NCBI GenBank assembly: GCA_009925875.1
Contig: RFQD01000114.1
Coordinates: 1-5,086, forward strand
Direction of reading: 5' to 3'
Length of the DNA: 5,086 bases
Source of the DNA: Microbacteriaceae bacterium
GTDB lineage: Bacteria > Actinomycetota > Actinomycetes > Actinomycetales > Microbacteriaceae
A program made the translations under genes and the position numbers. Positions 1 through 5,086 of this stretch are shown here, piece by piece. The number at the start of each line of letters is the position of its first letter. Position 1 is the stretch's first letter. Below the pieces are notes generated by a model. The model was not told where the DNA came from and did no database searches. It worked only from the letters and a program-made list of their open reading frames with translations.

Positions 1-127
1 CGATGCCGAACACCTCGTGCACCATGACCACGCCCGGGAATGGGCCCTTGCCTGCCGGCACCGCAAGAAGTCCGCGAAGTTCGCCGTCGCCGGTGGACAC
101 GGGAATGATGACCTCGCTGATGTCCAT
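1..127 (-). CDS. Dienelactone hydrolase family protein, N-terminal part (runs off left edge)
   Basis: The first 42 codons of a minus-strand gene are visible, starting at the ATG at 127-125. The peptide opens with a short beta-hairpin-like segment (MDISEVIIPV, then GELRGLLAVP), followed by PFPGVVMVHEVFGI. Dienelactone hydrolases begin the same way: a hydrophobic strand runs into H/Q-E-x-F-G, where the Glu (here residue 38) matches the Glu that interacts with the nucleophilic Cys in the Pseudomonas enzyme. The Cys-Asp-His triad lies outside the window, so activity cannot be judged. Family members are cytosolic alpha/beta hydrolases acting on lactones or esters; the substrate here is unknown. 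The start lies 4 bp after the aldo/keto reductase stop codon. GGAGA about 12 nt upstream and AGG 3 nt upstream are both poorly placed ribosome sites, so translation may be coupled to the upstream gene. Family assignment is fairly secure despite the short segment. Confidence 0.8.
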   Translation of the reverse strand, partial: MDISEVIIPVSTGDGELRGLLAVPAGKGPFPGVVMVHEVFGI

Positions 128-131
128 GTGC

Positions 132-1073
132 CTAAAAGGTCTCCGAAAGCGTGTTCAGGGTGTCCATCTCGTCGACAGTGAGTGTGATGGTGGCTCCGGG
201 AATGATTTCGGGCAACTGACTCACGCGACTGACACTGGCGATCGGGACGACCGTCCCCGGACGTGAACGCAGCCACGCCAACGCAATCGACGCAACATCG
301 ACACCGTGGCTTTCGGCAATCTGCTCCATTCCGTCGATAAGCCGAAAACCGGCATCCGTCAGGTACGAACCCACTCCCACTGAGCGAGTCGACCCTACGG
401 CGTCCTCAGCCGATCGGTACTTACCCGTCAAGAATCCGCTGGCGAGGCTGAAGTAGGGAAGAGAAACGAGTCCCAACTCCGCGATGACCGGACCAGAATC
501 CGTCTCGTAACGAGCCCGCTCAACCACGTTGTAATGATTCTGCACGGCGACCGGCACTGCCCACCCGTTCTCCGTTGCAGCGTGGACGTATTCGCGGATG
601 CGCGCGCCCGAGTAATTCGACAACCCGATGTGGCGCACCTTCCCCGCCCGAACGAGTGCGTCGAACGCCTGAGCGGTCTCTTCGATTGGCACACTCGTGT
701 CGTCCTCGTGCGCATAGTAGAGGTCGATGTAGTCCGTCGACAGGCGCCGCAGTGAATCCTCGGCGGCCACCGCGATGTTCGAGGCGGACAACCCCGGGCG
801 TGACGCGAGTTTGGCAACCTTGGTGGCGACGAACGTGCCTGAGCGCACGTTGCGCTCGCGCATCCAGTCACCAATAATCGTCTCGGATTCGCCACCCTGA
901 TTGCCGGGCTTCCAGGCCGAGTAAACATCGGCGGTGTCAATCAGGTTGCCACCGACTGCTTCAAACGCGTCCAGAATTGCAAACGAGGTCTGGGCATCAG
1001 CGGTCCAGCCGAATGGGTTTCCGCCGAGACACAGCGGGAAAACCTTCAAGCCGCCCAAGGAAACGTGAGTCAC
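132..1073 (-). CDS. Aldo/keto reductase
   Basis: This is a full-length (313 aa) NADPH-dependent aldo/keto reductase, predicted to be a cytosolic (alpha/beta)8 barrel that reduces aldehydes or ketones to alcohols. The catalytic tetrad is complete: Asp46 and Tyr51 in LIDTADVYS, Lys85 in VATKVAK, and His122 in DLYYAHEDD. Asn153 (GLSNYS) and Gln178 (VQNHYN) fit the nicotinamide-binding positions. The C-terminal PIASVSRVSQLPEI occupies the place of the NADPH 2'-phosphate-binding segment. The N-terminus (LGGLKVFPLCLGGNPFGW) is typical of the short-loop bacterial AKRs. I chose the GTG at 1073-1071: AGGAG lies 6 nt upstream of it, but only 3 nt upstream of an alternative in-frame TTG at 1076-1074. 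The gene is the middle one of a tight three-gene minus-strand run, 9 bp after the membrane protein and 4 bp before the hydrolase. The physiological substrate cannot be inferred from sequence. Family assignment is very secure. Confidence 0.93.
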   Translation of the reverse strand: MTHVSLGGLKVFPLCLGGNPFGWTADAQTSFAILDAFEAVGGNLIDTADVYSAWKPGNQGGESETIIGDWMRERNVRSGTFVATKVAKLASRPGLSASNIAVAAEDSLRRLSTDYIDLYYAHEDDTSVPIEETAQAFDALVRAGKVRHIGLSNYSGARIREYVHAATENGWAVPVAVQNHYNVVERARYETDSGPVIAELGLVSLPYFSLASGFLTGKYRSAEDAVGSTRSVGVGSYLTDAGFRLIDGMEQIAESHGVDVASIALAWLRSRPGTVVPIASVSRVSQLPEIIPGATITLTVDEMDTLNTLSETF

Positions 1074-1079
1074 CAACTA

Positions 1080-1084
1080 CTCCT
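1080..1084 (-). promoter_or_regulatory. Ribosome-binding site (AGGAG) of the aldo/keto reductase
   Basis: On the minus strand the sequence reads TAGGAGTAGTTGGTG. The first TAG is the stop codon of the upstream membrane-protein gene, AGGAG is the ribosome site, and GTG at 1073 follows after 6 nt. The overlap of stop codon and Shine-Dalgarno suggests translational coupling. It favours GTG over the nearer TTG as the start. Confidence 0.7.
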
Positions 1085-1766
1085 ACGACGCGGTTCGGGT
1101 CTGCGACGGACGAATCTTCGTCCACAACCAACCAATGAAGACAGCGACAAAAGCGTTGAAGGCCATGAAGCCGGCGATTCCGACCACATATATCACCACA
1201 CCAACCACTCCATTTGGACCGTTGGGATCGAGGAACGGATACGGCCACCAGCCAGTAATCGCACCTCGCACAAGAGAAAATGCCACCCAGGCCAGCGGAT
1301 ACACGAGCGCCCACCACATGGCGCGAATGCGCAGCGGGAAGCGTCCGGGGGCGAAGACCCAGTCGATCGCGACGATGATGGGAGCCCACACGTGCTCGAC
1401 TTCGTTGGGGAATACCGGCCAATCATAACCAGCATCAGCCGCTGCCGGAGCTGCGTCTCGCAACAGCACGTTGTACACCACGAGCATCACAATGGCGTAA
1501 GCAAAGAAGCACACACGAACGATGGTCAACAAACGGGTATCCGAGGCATGGCGCCAGGAATAGATGCCAGCCGTGACGAATAACACCGCAAGTCCCAGAC
1601 ACGTATGAACAGTGAAGTAGGAGAAATACTCCGTGGGGCGAAAAACGTTGTGAACCACTCGATCCGCGATCTGCCAGACGACCATGGAAAAAACCACAAC
1701 GCCAAACAGAACGCGCAACACACCGGTCACGCGACGGGCAACGGACACCGAAGGCAACTCTGTCAT
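1083..1766 (-). CDS. Pr6Pr / FAR-17a-AIG1-like integral membrane protein
   Basis: This 227-aa polytopic membrane protein has about six hydrophobic helices (roughly residues 14-34, 48-69, 80-102, 124-139, 149-168 and 186-214) and a basic C-terminus. NEVEHVWAPIIVAIDWVFAP (121-140), the WALVYPLAW helix and LVRGAITGWWPYPFLDP (165-181) are the hallmarks I recognise from actinobacterial Pr6Pr-type proteins, which resemble eukaryotic FAR-17a/AIG1/ADTRP. In human AIG1 an intramembrane Thr and His hydrolyse fatty-acid esters of hydroxy fatty acids. Thr52 (YFTVH) and His125 (NEVEH) here are plausible equivalents, so a membrane ester hydrolase is possible but unproven; the bacterial family has no established function known to me. 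No convincing Shine-Dalgarno precedes the ATG, and a TAGCGT -10-like box (1779-1774) sits where a leaderless transcript would need it. It is the first gene of the minus-strand operon. Family call is secure; function is inference. Confidence 0.85.
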   Translation of the reverse strand: MTELPSVSVARRVTGVLRVLFGVVVFSMVVWQIADRVVHNVFRPTEYFSYFTVHTCLGLAVLFVTAGIYSWRHASDTRLLTIVRVCFFAYAIVMLVVYNVLLRDAAPAAADAGYDWPVFPNEVEHVWAPIIVAIDWVFAPGRFPLRIRAMWWALVYPLAWVAFSLVRGAITGWWPYPFLDPNGPNGVVGVVIYVVGIAGFMAFNAFVAVFIGWLWTKIRPSQTRTAS

Positions 1767-1783
1767 GGATGTGACGCTATCAG

Positions 1784-1794
1784 GTGTGGCACAC
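1784..1794. repeat. Perfect inverted repeat in a divergent promoter region (possible operator)
   Basis: GTGTG-G-CACAC is a perfect 5-bp inverted repeat around one central base. Outer GGTG (1783-1786) and CACC (1798-1801) add a second, partly overlapping symmetry. It lies inside the 35-bp gap between two divergent start codons and overlaps the likely -10 of the plus-strand gene, which would suit a dimeric regulator. It is short enough to be chance, and no regulator gene is nearby. Confidence 0.3.
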
Positions 1795-1795
1795 T
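1790..1795 (+). promoter_or_regulatory. Possible -10 box of the DUF5652-like gene (leaderless)
   Basis: CACACT matches the conserved A2 and T6 of TATAAT. It ends 7 nt upstream of the A of the ATG at 1802, exactly where a -10 would sit if transcription began at the start codon. No Shine-Dalgarno lies between them, which fits a leaderless mRNA. No good -35 is present, so the call is weak. Confidence 0.3.
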
Positions 1796-1801
1796 AGCAC
1801 C

Positions 1802-2032
1802 ATGACTACGCAGTCCTATCCCATGTTGTCGGATCCCACGTTTCTGCTCGTTGTCGCGATTTTGGGCATCTGGAGTTTGATCTGGAAAGGGTTCGCGCTC
1901 TGGCGGTCGGCCCAGGACCAGAGCAAAGTGTGGTTCGTGGTGTTGCTTATCGTGCACACGCTCGGGGTGCTCGAAATTGTCTACATCTTCGTCATCAGCC
2001 CGATGCGCAAGAAGCTCACGGCAAAGTCCTAA
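1802..2032 (+). CDS. Small DUF5652-like membrane protein
   Basis: This 76-aa protein has two hydrophobic helices (about residues 12-28 and 42-65) joined by a short polar turn. The pattern SLIWKGFALWRSAQDQSKVW, then FVVLLIVHTLGVLEIVYIF, resembles the W-K-x-x-A-L-W ... WF-x-x-L-L-x-x-N-T-x-G-x-L-x-x-x-Y core of DUF5652 proteins. In those I recall Asn where His50 stands here. The C-terminus is short and basic (MRKKLTAKS), probably cytoplasmic by the positive-inside rule. There is no known function and no catalytic motif. I start at the ATG at 1802 because a -10-like box sits just upstream and conserved sequence begins soon after; an in-frame GTG at 1784 would add only six unsupported residues. 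It is divergent from the membrane-protein/reductase operon and convergent, with a 6-bp gap, with the Nramp gene, so it is probably monocistronic. Coding status is well supported; the family name is less certain. Confidence 0.8.
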   Translation: MTTQSYPMLSDPTFLLVVAILGIWSLIWKGFALWRSAQDQSKVWFVVLLIVHTLGVLEIVYIFVISPMRKKLTAKS

Positions 2033-2038
2033 CCGACA

Positions 2039-3331
2039 TTACGGTGCAAGCAGCCAGGCCAGCGGGAGCAGCCCCATGGCGACGACGGCCAATCCGACCA
2101 AGACTTGCGACCACACCGGGCTTCGCCACTTACCGAGTAACCCGCGATCTCGTGCCAGCCACCAGATGACGCCAAGAAGCACCGGCGCAGCAAGGCCGTT
2201 CGTGACAGCGGCAATGAACAGGAACTGAATCGGATTGACCCCCACGAAGTTCAAACCGAGCCCGAGCAAAATCGATACGAGGATGATCGCGTAAAAGGCC
2301 CTCGCCTGACTGGGTCGGCGCTCGAGACTCTCGCGCCAACCGAAAGTTTCGGCAATCGCATAACTGGTGGCGCCGGCGAGAACGGGCACCGACAAGAGAC
2401 CCGTTCCTACGATGCCTAAGAGAAACAGGATGCCCGCATAGTCACCCGCAATCGGGGCCAGGGCACTCGCGGCCTGTTCGGCTGTCTGGACATCCGTTAT
2501 GCCATTTGCGTGCAGTGTCGCCGCGGCGGTAATCATGATGGCCAGCATTGCGAAGACACCCGTAAACATGCCGGCAAAGACGTCGATGCGCATTGCTCCC
2601 ATGTGCTGACGCGTGACGTAGCGCGCGCGCGTTTGGTGACGTTCTTCGACTTCTTCGGCCGCCTGCCAAAAGAACAAATAGGGCGAGATGGTTGTGCCGG
2701 CGAGCGCGATGAGGAACGAGACTTCTACCTTGGTCCATTGCATCTGTGGAACAACAATCCCCTGTACGACGGAAGACCAATCCACGTGGGCGACAAACAA
2801 CACCGCGAAGTACGCAAGCAGTGACACGCACAGCCAGCGCAAAATTTTTGCGTAACGGTGATAGGGCACAAACACTTCGGCGACAGCGATTATTGTCGCA
2901 AAGCCAATCACTCCGATTGCTTGGGGGATCGGGATGAGTAACTGCAAAGCAGCCGCCATCGAGCCTAGGTCCGCCGCAATGTTGACCGTGTTGGCAATCG
3001 CGACGAGAGCCACGCAGAGATAAAGAAGCGGTCGTGGAAGTCGAGTACGAATAATGCCGGCAAGACCCGTGCCGGTAACCAAGGCGAGTCGAGCACATGC
3101 CTCCTGCACGGCGAAGGCGAGAGGAAGCAGAAGGGGAGCACTCCAGAGCAAGCGATTACCGGTCGCTGCACCAACCTGTGAATAGGTCCCGATGCCGGAG
3201 GGGTCATCATCCGCAGCGCCCGTCACAATTCCCGGACCGAGCCGACGAAAATACCCGGTTCCTCGCACACGATGTCGAGCCGGATCGTGCCGCTCGACGG
3301 CACGAGTCGTTCTCGGATGACGTGATGCCAT
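2039..3331 (-). CDS. Nramp/SLC11-family metal ion transporter with non-canonical motifs
   Basis: This 430-aa inner-membrane transporter has about 11 helices after an Arg/His-rich cytosolic tail of about 30 residues. The signature GPGIVTGAADDDPSGIGTYS (33-52) is the broken TM1 of the SLC11 fold. TVNIAADLGS (115-124) is TM3 and LAGTTISPYLFFWQAAEEVEE (210-230) is the broken TM6. Canonical Nramps carry D-P-G-N in TM1 and M-P-H in TM6 to bind Mn2+/Fe2+; here they are D43-P-S-G46 and S216-P-Y218. The TM3 Glu of the canonical D-x-x-E proton pathway is Ser124, while Asp121 is kept. The metal-site Asn and Met, the TM6 His and the TM3 Glu are therefore all replaced. Related subgroups with such changes include magnesium-transporting, proton-uncoupled members, so substrate and coupling should not be assumed to be Mn/H+. 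The gene has its own promoter and ribosome site. It is divergent from the MFS exporter and convergent with the DUF5652-like gene. Family is secure; ion is unknown. Confidence 0.92.
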   Translation of the reverse strand: MASRHPRTTRAVERHDPARHRVRGTGYFRRLGPGIVTGAADDDPSGIGTYSQVGAATGNRLLWSAPLLLPLAFAVQEACARLALVTGTGLAGIIRTRLPRPLLYLCVALVAIANTVNIAADLGSMAAALQLLIPIPQAIGVIGFATIIAVAEVFVPYHRYAKILRWLCVSLLAYFAVLFVAHVDWSSVVQGIVVPQMQWTKVEVSFLIALAGTTISPYLFFWQAAEEVEERHQTRARYVTRQHMGAMRIDVFAGMFTGVFAMLAIMITAAATLHANGITDVQTAEQAASALAPIAGDYAGILFLLGIVGTGLLSVPVLAGATSYAIAETFGWRESLERRPSQARAFYAIILVSILLGLGLNFVGVNPIQFLFIAAVTNGLAAPVLLGVIWWLARDRGLLGKWRSPVWSQVLVGLAVVAMGLLPLAWLLAP

Positions 3332-3341
3332 AGAAAAGGAT

Positions 3342-3348
3342 CCCCTCC
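3342..3348 (-). promoter_or_regulatory. Ribosome-binding site (GGAGGGG) of the Nramp gene
   Basis: The minus strand carries GGAGGGG 10 nt before the ATG at 3331, a strong anti-SD match with slightly long spacing. The promoter below predicts transcription starting at about 3348, so the mRNA would begin almost exactly on this site, with a leader of about 17 nt. Confidence 0.6.
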
Positions 3349-3354
3349 GTGGTC

Positions 3355-3382
3355 AGCATACGCGGGCACAAGAACGCGTCAA
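3355..3382 (-). promoter_or_regulatory. Sigma-70-type promoter of the Nramp gene
   Basis: On the minus strand a -35 box TTGACG (3382-3377, 5 of 6 to consensus) is followed after 16 bp by a -10 box TATGCT (3360-3355, 4 of 6, with the conserved TA...T). This puts the start of transcription near 3348. It is the best promoter in the window. No separate operator or Mn/Mg riboswitch-like leader fits in the roughly 17-nt leader, so any metal control would have to act at the promoter. Confidence 0.65.
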
Positions 3383-3404
3383 GGCACCGCATGAGGGCTA
3401 GATT
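3376..3404 (+). promoter_or_regulatory. Promoter of the MFS exporter, probably leaderless
   Basis: TAGATT (3399-3404, 4 of 6 to TATAAT) ends 6 nt before the ATG at 3411, placing +1 on the start codon. A weak -35 (GCGTCA, 3376-3381) lies 17 bp upstream and overlaps the opposing -35 of the Nramp promoter. GGAAG directly abuts the ATG, too close for a normal Shine-Dalgarno, which supports a leaderless message. Confidence 0.5.
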
Positions 3405-3410
3405 GGAAGA

Positions 3411-5051
3411 ATGTCCTCCCCTCGCACGCGCTGGTTCGGTCTGCTATTCGTCAGTCTCGGCATTTCGCTCATCATTGTCGACTCCACCATCATCAACGTG
3501 TCGATTCCGGCCATCATTGAAGACCTCGGCATCACGAGCACTCAGGTTCAATGGGTGCAAGAGTCGTACACGCTGGTCTTTGCGGCGCTCCTTCTCGTTT
3601 TCGGCTCCCTTGCCGACCGGTTCGGTCGTCGTCGCGTGATGGTCATCGGTATGGCGCTGTTCACCGTTGCATCCGTGTTCGCTGGGTTTGCGCAGGACGG
3701 CAACCTCTTGATTCTCGCGCGCGTGTTCCAGGGACTTGGTGGCGCAATGGTGTTGCCGACCACACTCTCCCTCGTCAACGCGAACTTCCAAGGCAAGGAG
3801 CGAGGAATCGCGTTCGCCGTGTGGGGTTCCACGATTGGTGGAATGGTGGCCGTCGGCCCGCTTCTGGGTGGCTGGCTGACGACTGACTTCTCCTGGCGTT
3901 GGGCATTTGGCATCAACGTTCCGCTGGGAATCATCATTGTGATCGGCGCCCTCCTCACCGTCGTTGAGTCCAAAGAGACGGGGCCCGCCCGTCGCATTGA
4001 CTGGGGCGGGGCCGTGCTCTCCATCGTTGCGATGGCATCACTCGTTTTTGGCCTCATCGAGGGTCGTACCTATGGCTGGTGGCTCGTCAACAAACCATTC
4101 GATCTGGGGGGATGGACGTGGCCGTTTGACGTGTCGGTCATTCCGTTCTGCTTCGCCGTCTTCGTTATCTCGGTGGTCTGGTTCATCGTTCATGGTGTCC
4201 GTCGCGTGCGAGCGGGGAAGCCCGCATTGATCGCGTTCAATCTGTTTGCCATCCCCAGTTTCCGCAACGGCAACATCGCGGCCATGATCATCGCGCTCGG
4301 AGAGTTCGGCATCATCCTGTCGCTTCCCCTGTGGCTGCAATTTGTGGTCGGGTACAACGCGCTGAGCACGGGATTTGTGCTCCTCGCTCTCGCCGCGGGA
4401 GCCTTCCTCGCAAGTGGCCTCGCCGGCGGTCTCGGTCGACGCGTTCCTCCCGTACGCATGGTGCAACTTGGAATTCTGCTCGAATTGATTGGCGTAACCG
4501 GTGTGGGATTCGCCATCTCGCCCTCGACCGGCTGGGCAGAAGTCACGCCATTCCTCTTCGTGTATGGCATCGGCGTGGGACTCGCGACTGCACAGCTCAC
4601 GGGTGTGGTGCTCAAAGACGTTCCGGTTTCCGAATCGGGCCAAGCATCAGGTACCCAGAGCACTTCACGACAGCTCGGGTCGGCACTGGGCATCGCCGTT
4701 TTGGGCACCGTGCTCTTCACTTCGGTTCAGATTCAACTCACGCAGAGCCTCAATGACCAGGGTCTTCCTGCCGACATCGTTTCCACCGTTGTCGCGTCGG
4801 TCGTTGACTCGTCGGGTGGCGCCATTCTAGGCCTCGAGAAGGATCCCGCTTCCGCTGACGTGGCCGTGGCAGCGAAACAGGCAATCAGTGATGGCACGCG
4901 TTACGCGGCCTTCGCCGCCGCCGCCTTCCTCGTTTTGGGCTTCTTCTCGACGCTACGACTCAACGGCGCTGGCGCTGGCTCCGCCAATCAGGCGCCCAGC
5001 GCCGCGGATACGCGTAATCCCAAAGCCCCGAGCGCCACAAAGAAGAAGTAG
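3411..5051 (+). CDS. MFS transporter, DHA2 family (EmrB/QacA-like, 14 TM) drug exporter
   Basis: This 546-aa inner-membrane protein is a proton-driven exporter of the DHA2 group. Visible motifs, in order, are: TM1 VDSTIINVSIP (23-33), the D1 motif of 14-helix exporters; motif A GSLADRFGRRR (65-75) in loop 2-3; motif B around LARVFQGLGGAM (102-113) with its Arg104; and antiporter motif C, MVAVGPLLGGWL (145-156). SWRWAFGINVPLG (161-173) is also typical of the group. Fourteen helices can be counted, including the two extra central ones around 198-216 and 242-263, then a second six-helix half up to about 515. The tail (517-546) is Ala/Gly/Pro-rich and ends in KKK, probably disordered and cytoplasmic. 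Length is at the upper end of the usual 450-550 aa. Substrates of such proteins (dyes, antiseptics, antibiotics) cannot be predicted. No TetR- or MarR-type regulator adjoins it in the window. Family is very secure. Confidence 0.93.
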   Translation: MSSPRTRWFGLLFVSLGISLIIVDSTIINVSIPAIIEDLGITSTQVQWVQESYTLVFAALLLVFGSLADRFGRRRVMVIGMALFTVASVFAGFAQDGNLLILARVFQGLGGAMVLPTTLSLVNANFQGKERGIAFAVWGSTIGGMVAVGPLLGGWLTTDFSWRWAFGINVPLGIIIVIGALLTVVESKETGPARRIDWGGAVLSIVAMASLVFGLIEGRTYGWWLVNKPFDLGGWTWPFDVSVIPFCFAVFVISVVWFIVHGVRRVRAGKPALIAFNLFAIPSFRNGNIAAMIIALGEFGIILSLPLWLQFVVGYNALSTGFVLLALAAGAFLASGLAGGLGRRVPPVRMVQLGILLELIGVTGVGFAISPSTGWAEVTPFLFVYGIGVGLATAQLTGVVLKDVPVSESGQASGTQSTSRQLGSALGIAVLGTVLFTSVQIQLTQSLNDQGLPADIVSTVVASVVDSSGGAILGLEKDPASADVAVAAKQAISDGTRYAAFAAAAFLVLGFFSTLRLNGAGAGSANQAPSAADTRNPKAPSATKKK

Positions 5052-5054
5052 CCT

Positions 5055-5086
5055 CTATTTCATTTCCGGTTCGGGTGCGAGACCGG
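5055..5086 (-). CDS. Possible C-terminus of a convergent gene (runs off right edge)
   Basis: Reading the minus strand from the right edge, one frame gives GLAPEPEMK followed by TAG at 5057-5055. The stop would lie only 3 bp from the MFS stop codon, matching the 6-bp convergent spacing seen elsewhere in the window. Only nine codons are visible, so coding status is a guess. Against it, 5067-5086 can fold as a hairpin (CCGGT/ACCGG, extended by a T-G pair and CG/CG around a bulged A), which could instead be the start of a terminator cut off by the window. Confidence 0.3.
   Translation of the reverse strand, partial: GLAPEPEMK

Noticed and set aside
3..266. Plus-strand 87-codon frame at the left edge
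   Set aside because: It overlaps, in antisense, both the dienelactone hydrolase N-terminus and the reductase C-terminus, which are supported by family motifs.
1065..1583. Long plus-strand open frame (172 codons) opposite the Pr6Pr-type gene
   Set aside because: It is antisense to a well-supported membrane protein. Its translation is rich in His, Arg and Asp, with no recognisable domain and no promoter or ribosome site.
2621..2631. Alternating GC run (GCGCGCGCGCG)
   Set aside because: It lies inside the Nramp coding sequence and simply encodes part of an Arg/Ala-containing loop. Too short to claim a Z-DNA or repeat function.
2442..3098. 218-codon minus-strand open frame inside the Nramp gene
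   Set aside because: It is an alternative frame of a clear Nramp coding sequence. The product is Arg/Cys/His-rich with no family resemblance, as expected for an out-of-frame read of GC-rich DNA.
3548..4720. Several minus-strand open frames (169, 201 and 176 codons) opposite the MFS gene
   Set aside because: All are shadows of the DHA2 transporter reading frame, with low-complexity, charged or Thr/Pro-rich translations and no start signals.
4965..5000. GGCGCT/GGCGCTGGC-like short repetition near the end of the MFS gene
   Set aside because: It encodes the Ala/Gly-rich disordered tail. Low-complexity coding DNA explains it without a regulatory repeat.
1..5086. Search by eye for tRNA/rRNA genes, CRISPR repeats, transposase or integrase genes, attachment sites and riboswitch leaders
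   Set aside because: Nothing matched. Intergenic space totals well under 200 bp, too little for such elements.

Overview
The window is an ordinary-looking, very gene-dense stretch of bacterial chromosome. It holds five complete protein genes, one partial gene at the left edge, and possibly the tail of another at the right edge. No RNA gene, mobile element, CRISPR array or phage gene was seen. The host is probably an actinobacterium, perhaps a small-genome Microbacteriaceae-type organism. This is inference from the moderately high GC content, the actinobacterial-looking Pr6Pr-type membrane protein, several genes that seem to lack a Shine-Dalgarno and sit directly behind a -10 box, and intergenic gaps of 3-79 bp.

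Left block, minus strand, transcribed right to left (1766 to 1): a Pr6Pr/FAR-17a/AIG1-like six-helix membrane protein, an aldo/keto reductase with an intact catalytic tetrad, and the N-terminus of a dienelactone-hydrolase-family enzyme. They are separated by only a few bases, and the reductase ribosome-binding site is embedded in the stop codon of the gene before it. This is almost certainly one operon of a membrane (possibly ester-hydrolysing) protein, an oxidoreductase and a hydrolase. Its substrate is unknown.

Middle block: a 35-bp divergent region (1767-1801) carrying a perfect GTGTG-G-CACAC palindrome separates that operon from a plus-strand gene for a 76-residue DUF5652-like membrane protein. 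That gene converges, with 6 bp between stop codons, on a minus-strand Nramp/SLC11-family metal transporter whose metal-site and proton-pathway residues differ from canonical Nramp proteins.

Right block: a 79-bp divergent region (3332-3410) contains a clear sigma-70-type promoter for the Nramp gene. A second, probably leaderless, promoter fires the opposite way into a 14-helix DHA2-type MFS drug exporter, and the two -35 boxes overlap. The last 35 bases may contain the C-terminus of a convergent minus-strand gene.

No previously undescribed multi-gene system is evident. The points most worth a second look are the atypical Nramp protein, the two compact divergent control regions, and the membrane protein/reductase/hydrolase operon.
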